From assembly GCA_009664345.1 (NCBI GenBank), contig CP043547.1, positions 62,001 to 126,000 of the forward strand: a stretch of 64,000 nucleotides of DNA. The letters run 5' to 3'. Of the stretch, positions 19,877 through 28,276 are shown in pieces (position 1 is the first letter of the stretch; each line of letters starts with the position of its first letter). The DNA comes from Planctomycetales bacterium 10988. GTDB lineage: Bacteria > Planctomycetota > Planctomycetia > Pirellulales > Pb10988. Under the pieces are notes generated by a model. The model did no database searches. It saw only the letters and a list, made by a program, of their open reading frames with translations, and was not told the DNA's origin. Both the position numbers and the translations under genes were made by a program.

Positions 19877-20728
19877 ATGGCAGAGGACGGAAGTGAGCCA
19901 CAATTTGACGCTACACCAACTAGAAAAGAGAAGGCTAGAAATGAAGGGCACTTAGTAAAAAGTTCTGATTTGACAATCGGTATTTTTCTATTGAGTGTCG
20001 CCTTGTCTGTTTCTTCTCAATTTCCAACCTGTTATCAAAGTTTCATGGAATTGATTTTACTTTGTTGGCAGACTCCTTGGTTGAATTTGACACAAGCGGA
20101 AGAAGCTTACTCCTCGATATTCCACGCCATTCTTCAATGTCTTTCAAGTCTTGTCCCACTGCTATTCTATCCGTTTATTGCATTAACTTTAGTCAGTTGG
20201 GCGCAAAGTGGAGGTTGGTTTCCACAGCGTTTAATTCCCGACTTAAATAGAGTCACCCCGTCTACAAACTTTCAAAAACTGGGAGGTTTTAAATCCATAG
20301 GCAGAGGATTTTTTAGCTTCTTTAAATATCTCTGTCTAATGAGCTTAGCAGGTTGCTGGTGGTGGGAACAACAAACCCTGACGCTTAGTTGGCTGGCTGT
20401 AAACACTTCTCAGGGAATTGGCGGACTCTCTCAGGTACTCACGGAATTCTTGCTCCTCGTCGGGGTTGTCTTGGTTGTATTTGGAGTAGCCGATTTTGGT
20501 TGGCAATGGTGGCAGCATCAGATTCAACTACGAATGACAACCGAGGAACTTCGTGAGGAACAAAAACAATTACAAGGTGATCCTACCACTAAGGGGAGAC
20601 GGCGGACTATTTATTCACAGATCACTCAATCTTCTGAAGACCATGGCTCTGAACGTTCTTCGCCACACATTGCCACGACCGGTCCCATCCAAGAACTCCG
20701 CGAAAGCTCCGCAACGGCTTCGATCTAA
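19877..20728 (+). CDS. flhB: Flagellar export protein FlhB, C-terminally truncated
   Basis: 283-residue FlhB; the family is normally about 350-380. It has the expected N-terminus (ATPTRKEKARNEGHLVKSSDL), four transmembrane helices and the start of the cytoplasmic linker (LRMTTEELREEQKQLQGDPTTKGRRR). It then departs into about 40 unrelated residues and stops. The autocleavage motif NPTH and the whole FlhB-C domain, which switches export from rod/hook to filament substrates, are absent. I translated the other two frames through 20581-20800 and found no NPTH there, so a single frameshift does not explain it. The cluster ends here without flhA. Confidence 0.87.
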   Translation: MAEDGSEPQFDATPTRKEKARNEGHLVKSSDLTIGIFLLSVALSVSSQFPTCYQSFMELILLCWQTPWLNLTQAEEAYSSIFHAILQCLSSLVPLLFYPFIALTLVSWAQSGGWFPQRLIPDLNRVTPSTNFQKLGGFKSIGRGFFSFFKYLCLMSLAGCWWWEQQTLTLSWLAVNTSQGIGGLSQVLTEFLLLVGVVLVVFGVADFGWQWWQHQIQLRMTTEELREEQKQLQGDPTTKGRRRTIYSQITQSSEDHGSERSSPHIATTGPIQELRESSATASI

Positions 20729-21019
20729 CTCTGAGCAAGATTTCAAGCCTTATGAATGGGTGGTTCTTGCACCAAAGAGCGGTTTCCGAGAGCGCGGCTT
20801 TGGCTGAAGTTTGAGCGTCGGACGCGCGATCCGGTCAAACAGGAAGCCCAGCAAAAACAATACACGGCGATCATGTTTTCTATAAATCGCAATTTCCCAA
20901 CTATTTATAACAATCCTTCTTGTAAGTCCCAAGTCTGGCACCAGTTGTGCAACATGTATCAATGCAACGCGAAACCTTTCGCTGATCTGCAACTTTGACT
21001 TTTACAGAAGGGTTCAATC
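20729..21019. other. Short intergenic region after truncated flhB
   Basis: About 290 bp. No remnant of the FlhB C-terminal domain or of flhA is visible in any forward frame. It probably carries the promoter of the PDZ gene. Confidence 0.4.
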
Positions 21020-21697
21020 ATGAATTTAACAAAATATATCTGCTTGCCCATTTTGGCTGCTGGCTTATTCGCTGTCAGCAACACGGCGAACGCTCAAGGA
21101 ATTCGACTTGAATTTTCACCAGGTGAAGGTGTGAGAGTCTCGCCGAATACGCCGGATCGGTACTCCGATCAATATCGCCGACCGGGAGATCGTTACGACG
21201 ATCGCTACAACCCTTATGACAGAAATCGATATGAAGATCGGTACCGAGATGATCGTAATCGATACGATGACCGAGATCGTTATGAAACTCGACGTTATCC
21301 ATACGATCGAAATCCGAATACGCAACGTTATGTTCGCCCTTCGGAACGACCTCAACGTGTTGAAACTCGCGAATGGTTCTTAGGCGTTGAACTCGTCACG
21401 ACCTCGAATGGGGCATTGATGAAGAATGTGATTAACAATACGCCTGCTGACCGAGCCGGACTTCGAGAAGGAGATGTGATCCTCGCCATTAATGATCAAA
21501 AAGTCACTTCGAGTACTCAAGCGATTCGAATGATTCAAAACTCGAATGGAGAGGTTGCCTTGCGAATTCTCAATACGAAAACTTCGCAAGTGATGGCTAC
21601 CCGAGTTCCGCTCCAACAGCGAGTAACTTACAGTCAGACTTCGCAAGTTCCTCAACGATCAAGTCAACCAGGCGTTACTTTTTCGATCGGTCGCTAG
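21020..21697 (+). CDS. Exported PDZ-domain protein with Arg/Tyr/Asp-rich linker
   Basis: 225-residue exported protein with a signal peptide (ending ANAQG) and an AAGGG ribosome binding site. Residues about 45-105 are a low-complexity string built on RYDDR/RYEDR units. A PDZ domain follows (about 112-185: WFLGVELVTTSNGALMKNVINNTPADRAGLREGDVILAINDQKV). There is no protease domain. PDZ-only exported proteins act as scaffolds or peptide binders; the partner is unknown. The charged linker may bind polyanions or drive self-association, which is inference. Confidence 0.78.
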   Translation: MNLTKYICLPILAAGLFAVSNTANAQGIRLEFSPGEGVRVSPNTPDRYSDQYRRPGDRYDDRYNPYDRNRYEDRYRDDRNRYDDRDRYETRRYPYDRNPNTQRYVRPSERPQRVETREWFLGVELVTTSNGALMKNVINNTPADRAGLREGDVILAINDQKVTSSTQAIRMIQNSNGEVALRILNTKTSQVMATRVPLQQRVTYSQTSQVPQRSSQPGVTFSIGR

Positions 21698-21748
21698 TCT
21701 TTAAAAATGATTCAATTTATTTAATCTAATAATATAATAAATATTATG

Positions 21749-21795
21749 AGAAACGGCTCTAGAGGATTTATCTCTTCCAGAGCCGTTTCTATTGA
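21749..21795. terminator. Bidirectional hairpin terminator
   Basis: Perfect 12-bp inverted repeat AGAAACGGCTCT / AGAGCCGTTTCT with an 18-nt loop that pairs further (AGAGGA/TCTTCC, imperfect). It lies between convergent genes and serves both. Confidence 0.75.
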
Positions 21796-21818
21796 ATTTG
21801 AAAAAGTCTACTTATTGT

Positions 21819-22664
21819 TTACGTTGTATCTTCGGTGGATGGTTTCGACTCGCCTTGTTCCCAAGGATTTTCCCAATCTCCCCAATTCGAAGCATAAAGC
21901 CGAAACGCGGCTTGCGTGCGAGCTTTCTCTTCAATCCAAGCCCTCGCATGATCGACTAGGTCTTGTTCTTGTTCCAAAGTTATTTCGCCGACGAGTACCC
22001 GACTTCTCAAGAAAACAAAATAGGTATCTAACACATCGCAGCGGCAATAGTCGTTAATCTCACGAATTTGTCCTTCATGATACATATCTTGCACCATGTG
22101 CCCATGAACTTGAATTTTGCCAGGTTTACCGATGAGGTTCGCCGCCAAATTCAAACCGCCTTGAAAACGTGTCGCTCCGAAATTTGTCAACAAGTCTTGT
22201 AAATCGATATGCGAGTTTAAATTGTAGCGATTTCGAGATTGCTCCCAGTTTTTGGCATGTAGATTAAACCAGGCAGGGACGCTTTGCCCAAAGCGAAAGG
22301 CGGAAAGCTCCATCAATGGAAGATCAAACGATCGCCCATTAAAACTTACCCAAGTTGGCTGGCCATATTTTTCCCAGCCAAGCCAAAAATGCTGCGTAAT
22401 AATATGAGGGCGAAAATGAGGCTCATCTAACACGACCAAATCTTGAATCGCGAAATCGGCCCCGACTTTGGCGATCGCGACAGAAATCGGAACTTGGTAG
22501 GTATAAGGAATAAAATCGTTGTCATATTTTTCCATCAACTCCGCCCGATAGCGTTCGATGGCGACCATGGGCTTGGGCCGTTCGTCCGGATACCGCAGGG
22601 CCGAAATCAATTCCCCATCGGCGACGGTCTCGATATCAAAGATAAAGTATTGTACACTAGGCAT
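21819..22664 (-). CDS. PolB-like 3'-5' exonuclease
   Basis: 281-residue DEDD-superfamily nuclease resembling the exonuclease domain of family B polymerases (DNA_pol_B_exo2 family). Exo I is YFIFDIETVADG (Asp and Glu near the N-terminus), Exo II is WVSFNGRSFDLPLM, and Exo III is EINDYCRCDVLDTYFVF. There is no polymerase domain. The family is predicted to trim DNA or RNA 3' ends, probably in repair. About the last 40 residues are acidic and unstructured. Convergent with the PDZ gene. Confidence 0.87.
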   Translation of the reverse strand: MPSVQYFIFDIETVADGELISALRYPDERPKPMVAIERYRAELMEKYDNDFIPYTYQVPISVAIAKVGADFAIQDLVVLDEPHFRPHIITQHFWLGWEKYGQPTWVSFNGRSFDLPLMELSAFRFGQSVPAWFNLHAKNWEQSRNRYNLNSHIDLQDLLTNFGATRFQGGLNLAANLIGKPGKIQVHGHMVQDMYHEGQIREINDYCRCDVLDTYFVFLRSRVLVGEITLEQEQDLVDHARAWIEEKARTQAAFRLYASNWGDWENPWEQGESKPSTEDTT

Positions 22665-22973
22665 GATTCTATCTCACTAAAGGTCCGCATCGCCACCCTT
22701 GAACAATATAACTACGAGCGGAGCGATTCTCTCCCCCCGCCGGTCGGCTTTAGCTTTCGCTTTGCTCTAAACTATGCTGAGTGGTATCGATGTGGCAATT
22801 CCTTTTGTTGTGGTGGATTCTTCTCTGTGTTGCAAGCGTACCACACCTCCGCTTGCGAGGCGATTGCTTTTGTCATCAATCTCAAAATGGGCTTCCCATC
22901 TTGTTATCACAGAACTTGCCTTCTTTATCGGGCAATTCTTATCAATAGTCAGATTTTAAAGTAAAGGGAAAGG
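22665..22973. other. Intergenic region between divergent genes
   Basis: About 310 bp between the exonuclease and SET genes. Forward frames crossing it lack ribosome binding sites and continue as antisense into the exonuclease gene. No structure was recognised. Confidence 0.35.
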
Positions 22974-23456
22974 ATGAGTTCCTATAAGCCAGCAGCACCC
23001 GGAGTCCGTGTGGCAAAATGTCAATTCGGTCGAGGGGTCTTTGCCAAGTGGGAGTTTGAAGAGGGCGACTGTCTCGGAGAAGTCCGAGGCCGAGTGATTC
23101 AAGACCCGGAGTATGGCTCCAATTATTGTATGGATTTGGGGAATGATTGTTCCTTGGAACCGCGTAGTCCCTTCCGTTATTTAAATCATTGCTGCGAGCC
23201 AAATTGTCAAATTGCGTTCGAGGAAATTGATTTCGATACCGGACTCCCTCTTGAAATTCCCCGGCTGTACATTCAAGCGATTCAGGATATCGAAAAGGGA
23301 GAGCAACTCACGATTGATTATGCTTGGTCAGCGGATTCGGCAATTCCTTGCGGTTGTGGAAGTGAAAACTGCCGCGGTTGGATTGTTGATGAGAAAGAAT
23401 GGTGCGAATTACAGGCTCGATTGACTGCCGCGGTGATTGGCGATGAAGAAGAATAA
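22974..23456 (+). CDS. SET-domain protein with post-SET zinc site
   Basis: 160-residue SET-domain protein, probably a lysine methyltransferase using SAM. Landmarks: a GRGVFA turn near residue 20, the SAM/pseudoknot motif RYLNHCCEPN (68-77), GEQLTIDYAW (109-118) and a post-SET CGCGSENCRG (126-135) that with a Cys of the NHCCEP loop would bind zinc. The protein is almost entirely the catalytic domain. A strong purine-rich ribosome binding site (AAAGGGAAAGG) precedes the ATG. The substrate is unknown, and the ispG neighbour gives no hint. Confidence 0.85.
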   Translation: MSSYKPAAPGVRVAKCQFGRGVFAKWEFEEGDCLGEVRGRVIQDPEYGSNYCMDLGNDCSLEPRSPFRYLNHCCEPNCQIAFEEIDFDTGLPLEIPRLYIQAIQDIEKGEQLTIDYAWSADSAIPCGCGSENCRGWIVDEKEWCELQARLTAAVIGDEEE

Positions 23457-23677
23457 GTGAAATCCGCCGGGCTGCCTCGCAGGTTTTTCATGGCTTTGGT
23501 AAAATGGAATTCATTTGCCGCTTCCGTTCCGTCAGGTCCGAGAAACCTCTGGGATTTTCGGTGATGGCCTCCGAACGTCGGCGGTTCTTTGAGTAGAGAA
23601 ACACCAACGAATCCTCTACTTCTTGATTAAAGCAAAACTGTTCTTGAAGAATCATAAACGGATGAGGGAGATCACCA

Positions 23678-24838
23678 GTGGAATTACCTCGAAACCCAAC
23701 CCGGGCGGTACCAATTGGGAATCTGATTATCGGAGACGGAAATCCGATCGCCGTGCAAAGTATGACCGCGACGAAAACTCGCGACATCGAGGCGACGGTT
23801 ACCCAAATTCATAGCTTGGAAGTAGCAGGGGCCGACTTGGTCCGTGTTGCCGTGGACAGCCCGAAAGACGTGGAAGCCCTCATCGAAGTCCGGGCTCAAA
23901 CCAAGGCCAATTTGGTGGTCGATCTCCAAGAGAATTATCGCCTGGCCGAACGGATCGCTCCGCACGTTGACAAGATTCGCTATAACCCTGGCCATCTTTA
24001 CCATCAAGAACGCAAGAAACCCTGGCAAGAGAAGGTCAAGTTTCTGGCCGAGATCGCCGGAGAGTTCGATTGTGCGATGCGAGTCGGAGTCAATTGCGGC
24101 TCGGTCGATCCCGCCAAGGTTGAGCAATATGATCCTGAAGATACCATCAGTCCGATGCTGGAGAGTGCTTTGGATCACTGCGAGCTTCTCGATTCGATCG
24201 GGTTTACGCGATTTGTCGTTTCTTTGAAAGATTCAAATCCTGAAAACGTGATCGAAGTCAATAAGCGTTTTGCCGAGCGGCGACCGGATGTTCCTCTGCA
24301 TTTGGGAGTGACCGAAGCGGGAATGCCTCCCGATGGGGTGATCAAGACGCGGATCGCTTTCGAACAACTGATCAGTCGCGGCATTGGTGACACCATTCGC
24401 GTTTCTTTGACGTTGCCCAACGCCCGCAAAGGAGAAGAAATCCAAGCCGGTCGCCAAATTTTGGAAGATATCAAAAACGGCCGCGTGCGAAGCGTGGTCG
24501 ATTTCAACAAAGGTCAACTCAATATTATTAGCTGCCCCAGTTGCTCGCGTGTGGAAAACGAGGCCTTTGTCGATTTAGCCGCCGATGTCAAAGAGATGAC
24601 ACAATATGCCAAAAAGCATGATATCACGATCGCCGTGATGGGGTGTCGGGTCAATGGCCCTGGTGAAACCGATCATGCGGACCTCGGGCTCTGGTGTGCC
24701 CCGCGTCATGTGAATCTTAAACGTCAAAGCGTCCATTTAGGCGCGTTTAAATATGATGAAATCTTGGATAAATTAAAGACCGAACTTGATGCCTTGATTG
24801 AAGAGAAACAAAAAACAACTTCGAGTGCCTCCCCTTAG
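23678..24838 (+). CDS. ispG: 4-hydroxy-3-methylbut-2-enyl diphosphate synthase
   Basis: 386-residue iron-sulfur enzyme of the MEP isoprenoid pathway; converts MEcPP to HMBPP in the cytoplasm. GTG start with GAGGGAG upstream. Landmarks: [19 protein letters not shown] at the N-terminus, [10 protein letters not shown], and the [4Fe-4S] ligands in CPSCSR and [10 protein letters not shown] with the following catalytic Glu. It has the usual bacterial length without the plant insert. Confidence 0.96.
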   Translation: MELPRNPTRAVPIGNLIIGDGNPIAVQSMTATKTRDIEATVTQIHSLEVAGADLVRVAVDSPKDVEALIEVRAQTKANLVVDLQENYRLAERIAPHVDKIRYNPGHLYHQERKKPWQEKVKFLAEIAGEFDCAMRVGVNCGSVDPAKVEQYDPEDTISPMLESALDHCELLDSIGFTRFVVSLKDSNPENVIEVNKRFAERRPDVPLHLGVTEAGMPPDGVIKTRIAFEQLISRGIGDTIRVSLTLPNARKGEEIQAGRQILEDIKNGRVRSVVDFNKGQLNIISCPSCSRVENEAFVDLAADVKEMTQYAKKHDITIAVMGCRVNGPGETDHADLGLWCAPRHVNLKRQSVHLGAFKYDEILDKLKTELDALIEEKQKTTSSASP

Positions 24839-24895
24839 AAACTGCCCAAAGTCGTAAAAAACAGCGATCCTCTTTGCATACGAAAAGATGTGAGT

Positions 24896-26425
24896 ATGAA
24901 TCTTTCTTATTTATTGTATATAGCATTAAAAAATCTTACTCATGATCAAAAGTTTTGTTTGATTCTGCTTTGCTGTTTGACCTGCTTGCCTCTCCCGCTG
25001 CTCGTTCAAGCGGAAGTAGAAAAGCCAAATGTCATCGTCATTTTGACGGATGACCAAGGTTATGCAGATGTAGGATTCCATCATCTTCCTGCCGGGGAAG
25101 ATGTCCTTACCCCGAATCTTGATCGGCTTGCTGCCTCGGGAATTGTCTTTCGAAATGGCTATGTAGCCTTTTCCACTTGTGGCCCTTCACGAAGCTCACT
25201 CTTAACCGGCCGCTCGTCCAGCCGATTTGGTATCGAGGATAACGGCACTTGGCCGAATGGGGACACCGGTCCGCCGACGGATGAAATCATTCTACCTCGA
25301 CTATTAAAACCGCTTGGGTATCAATCTGGAGCCTTTGGAAAGTGGCATCTGGGAGAGAGTGAAGGGATGCTGCCGCTTGATCGAGGATTCGACTATTACT
25401 GGGGAGATATTCCAAAACACAAAGATTATTTTATGAGGCATCTCCCTCAACCACCCTGCTGGAACCCACCCAAGCCACAAGAGGAATGTTATCTCACCGA
25501 TGCGATTACAGATGAAGCAGTTGCATTTATTAAAAGAAATCAAGAGCAAACCTTCTTTGCATATGTAGCCTATAATGCCCCTCACAGCCCCTTTCGTACA
25601 ACCGAGTCTTTAGTAAAAAGAATCGTCGAGCATCAACCAAAATTTCAATCTGCCTATAAGCGGATGCAACAACAAAAGAAATTTCCTAGATATGATTTCG
25701 GACGCTTTAAAGGTACCGATCTGGACATGGAAATTCTACGTTTAGTTTATTGCTCGATGTTGTTAAGTGTGGATGATGGCGTTGGTAAAATTTTAGCGAC
25801 CCTTGATGAACTTGAGATTCGTGAAAACACTTTAATTTTCTATTTAAGTGATAATGGTGCCGCGCTCGCTCGGCCCAACGATCTAGGCGGAGTCAACCTT
25901 CCACTCAGGTCAGGGAAAGGGTCCGTCTATGATGGCGGAGTTCGTGTTCCCTATGTTATGAGTTGGCCCGGTACCTTAACGCCGGCCAGAAATGAGGACA
26001 TGCTCGTCTCTTCAATGGATATTTTCTCGACAACCCTTGAACTCGCCGGTGGAGTACTCCCCCAAGATCGAAAGATTGATGGGGTAAATTTAATCCCCTA
26101 TCTTACAGATGAAAAAGAAGGGCGACCGCACAAATACCTTTTCTTTCGTCGGCAAGATCGTAACGCTTGGGCTCTACGCCATGGGCGATATAAATGGGTT
26201 TGGAATCCCGGAAAGAAGGCACACCTTCGTAGCGAAAACCCTGCTTTGATGCCTGAATCAAATTCAGAAGGAGGGCTTTATGACATCCAGCATGACTGGA
26301 CGGAATGGAACGATCTTTCCGAAGAACAGCCCGAAGTGAAAGAACGACTGAAACGGCTTTATAAAAAGTTTACAAAAGACTTTCCCCCTCCGATGAGTTC
26401 CAGCAGCCCGGGCCAGGATAAATAA
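24896..26425 (+). CDS. Secreted sulfatase
   Basis: 509-residue arylsulfatase-family hydrolase that removes sulfate esters, probably from polysaccharides. A GTG at 24890 is an alternative start. The signal peptide is at about 15-42 (LILLCCLTCLPLPLLVQA). The catalytic core begins KPNVIVILTDDQGYADVGF (metal-binding Asp pair) and the modification motif is CGPSRSSLLTGR, where the Cys becomes formylglycine. FGKWHLG and YLSDNGA carry further metal or sulfate ligands. The maturation enzyme is not in the window. It stands alone. Confidence 0.93.
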   Translation: MNLSYLLYIALKNLTHDQKFCLILLCCLTCLPLPLLVQAEVEKPNVIVILTDDQGYADVGFHHLPAGEDVLTPNLDRLAASGIVFRNGYVAFSTCGPSRSSLLTGRSSSRFGIEDNGTWPNGDTGPPTDEIILPRLLKPLGYQSGAFGKWHLGESEGMLPLDRGFDYYWGDIPKHKDYFMRHLPQPPCWNPPKPQEECYLTDAITDEAVAFIKRNQEQTFFAYVAYNAPHSPFRTTESLVKRIVEHQPKFQSAYKRMQQQKKFPRYDFGRFKGTDLDMEILRLVYCSMLLSVDDGVGKILATLDELEIRENTLIFYLSDNGAALARPNDLGGVNLPLRSGKGSVYDGGVRVPYVMSWPGTLTPARNEDMLVSSMDIFSTTLELAGGVLPQDRKIDGVNLIPYLTDEKEGRPHKYLFFRRQDRNAWALRHGRYKWVWNPGKKAHLRSENPALMPESNSEGGLYDIQHDWTEWNDLSEEQPEVKERLKRLYKKFTKDFPPPMSSSSPGQDK

Positions 26426-26585
26426 GACCTTTCTATCCTTGATTTCTATTGAAGAGAAGTTAAACTGATCAATATTTACTGATCGGTTTTCATGTTCTAA
26501 CAAAACCACCTATAGATTCCAAATCTAATTCAATACATTTGGGGACTATAAAACGAGTGATTGTTAGGGCTTGTCAAGGCTTCCC

Positions 26586-27212
26586 ATGATTCTTCATTCC
26601 TTACCCATTCGAGCGATAAGAAAACGTATAGGTTTTTATACGTTCTCAAAGTTTCTCGTCTTGTTCTGGTATGGAATTTTATCCATCGGGATCTCCCTTC
26701 CACAATTCACTTCAATCGATTGGTCTGGGGTTCCGTATCCCTGTCAGTTTCACCGTTGTGGATGTCCCTCTCCAGAGTCTTGTTGGAGTGATCGCTGTTG
26801 CTGTTTTACCGATGATCAAAAGATGGCCTGGGCGGAAGCAAATGGCATTACCCCACCCGAAACGTTTCTAAAACGGTATCAAACGGAAAAGAAATCAAAT
26901 CCTGCTGTTTGTCAGATTCAGAAATCACCCTGCTGTTGCTGTCAAAAGGCGACAAAGATAGCAACAAAGAAGGCTTCTAACTCGAATAAAGAAGCACCGG
27001 CCAAAGGGATTCTTCTCATTCAAGCCCTCGGTTGCCAAGGTCACACCGCTCAAACCTTCCTCGGGATTCCTATCAGTTTACCGGCATTAACTCCGGTAGA
27101 GTATTTACTTCCTCCGAACGTTTCTATCCTCTGTTTGGAATCCACTCTCTATGTTTCTTTAATAGAATCGCCTTCCCCGCCGATTCCACGTTCTCCTTTG
27201 ATGTCATTTTAA
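26586..27212 (+). CDS. Cys-rich exported hypothetical protein
   Basis: 208-residue protein of unknown function. A hydrophobic segment (about 15-38) may be a signal peptide or anchor. It is followed by a Cys cluster (CQFHRCGCPSPESCWSDRCCCF), a short MAWAEANGI helix and a second cluster (SPCCCCQKATK). A Lys-rich linker and a hydrophobic C-terminal half with further Cys (ALGCQGHT, LCLES) complete it. Clustered Cys with few His suggests metal binding (copper- or zinc-like), which is inference only. The start is uncertain (a TTG at 26571 is possible). Confidence 0.5.
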   Translation: MILHSLPIRAIRKRIGFYTFSKFLVLFWYGILSIGISLPQFTSIDWSGVPYPCQFHRCGCPSPESCWSDRCCCFTDDQKMAWAEANGITPPETFLKRYQTEKKSNPAVCQIQKSPCCCCQKATKIATKKASNSNKEAPAKGILLIQALGCQGHTAQTFLGIPISLPALTPVEYLLPPNVSILCLESTLYVSLIESPSPPIPRSPLMSF

Positions 27213-27323
27213 TCGACGCAAGCATTACTTTTTTTAAATAAAAAGTAAATACGCTACCGTTGTGCGCTGAGTGTTTTACATTTACTGCAATTTACTTTAA
27301 ACAAAGAACATCAAAGGAATAAA

Positions 27324-28106
27324 ATGAAACAGAACTCATACCTTAACACTACAAAGATAAATCGTGTTGGTTTTACACTAATCGAATTGTTAATTGTTAT
27401 TTTGATTATCGCTGCATTGGCGGCAATGATCGTTCCTCGCCTAAGTGGCATCAGCACACAAACAAGCAGCGCGGTCAACGCTTCCATCGTGGCGGATGTC
27501 AACAATGCGGTTGGTCTTTATGAAGTCCGTTATGGAAAGCATGCCTTAGGATGGGATTCTTTGCTGAATTCGGATGATGAACTGTTTACTAAACTTCATC
27601 CCAATTTGGTCCCGCATCTAAAATTATTGACACTTGATGCCAATCAATCCGCAAGTCTCCAAGAAGCCGGCATTGTCGGTTTTCATGATGCGGATGAAGC
27701 CCGCGTCTCCGCTCCTAGTGATAATAGTACGGTTTTCCGGTTTCTTGCTCCCGGCACGCAAGTGGTCGCATTCGAAAAAGTCGAAATCACCGAAGGACAC
27801 GGCAGCACGCTGATTGATAATGCCTTTAACATTAATCAGTATCAAACGGCGTGGGACCATGAATTTGTCGTGGTCGGTCTTGGTGGGCCTACCGGTTTGA
27901 AAGGAACGACCATTCGCGAAATTCCCATCGTTGAATCCGCGGACCCCCAAGAGTATTACGCACGGGCCTTGTGTGTCTTCATGATTCCACCGACGGGTTC
28001 GACGACTCCCTTTCGGGCACAGTACATCGGTTGTTTTCTCCCCGATGGAACCAGTTCGCGACAGAATCTCGATGACTTCAATCAAGCCGATCGACCGCTT
28101 GATTAA
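27324..28106 (+). CDS. Prepilin-like protein (type II secretion / type IV pilin fold)
   Basis: 260-residue protein with a class III prepilin leader: GFTLIELLIVILIIAALAAMIVPRL, where cleavage after Gly leaves Phe1 and the Glu5 needed for assembly. The long globular C-terminal domain has no DUF1559 signature. AAAGGA precedes the ATG. Pseudopilins of this sort build type II secretion pseudopili or pili at the inner membrane; no other secretion genes are nearby. Confidence 0.85.
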   Translation: MKQNSYLNTTKINRVGFTLIELLIVILIIAALAAMIVPRLSGISTQTSSAVNASIVADVNNAVGLYEVRYGKHALGWDSLLNSDDELFTKLHPNLVPHLKLLTLDANQSASLQEAGIVGFHDADEARVSAPSDNSTVFRFLAPGTQVVAFEKVEITEGHGSTLIDNAFNINQYQTAWDHEFVVVGLGGPTGLKGTTIREIPIVESADPQEYYARALCVFMIPPTGSTTPFRAQYIGCFLPDGTSSRQNLDDFNQADRPLD

Positions 28107-28131
28107 TCGTTTGGAATGACTTTGATCGTTG

Positions 28132-28173
28132 ACGCCCAGGAGGCATCTATGTCTCTTGGGCGTTTTCTTTTTT
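28132..28173 (+). terminator. Rho-independent terminator
   Basis: Ten-bp stem ACGCCCAGGA / TCTTGGGCGT (one G-T pair), 12-nt loop, followed by a T-rich tract; it ends the prepilin-like gene. Confidence 0.8.
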
Positions 28174-28276
28174 AGGAAGCTTACTCGCGGAAAGAGGCAA
28201 CTTGCTCAAAATCCCCTTTGTTTTTAAACTATAGGTTTAACTGCTTATCCCTGCTTCTCGCCCAGATTGAACTTCG

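Noticed and set aside
20553-20807. 84-codon frame downstream of flhB as a shifted FlhB C-domain
   Set aside because: Its sequence lacks NPTH and any FlhB-C resemblance, so a simple frameshift does not restore the domain.
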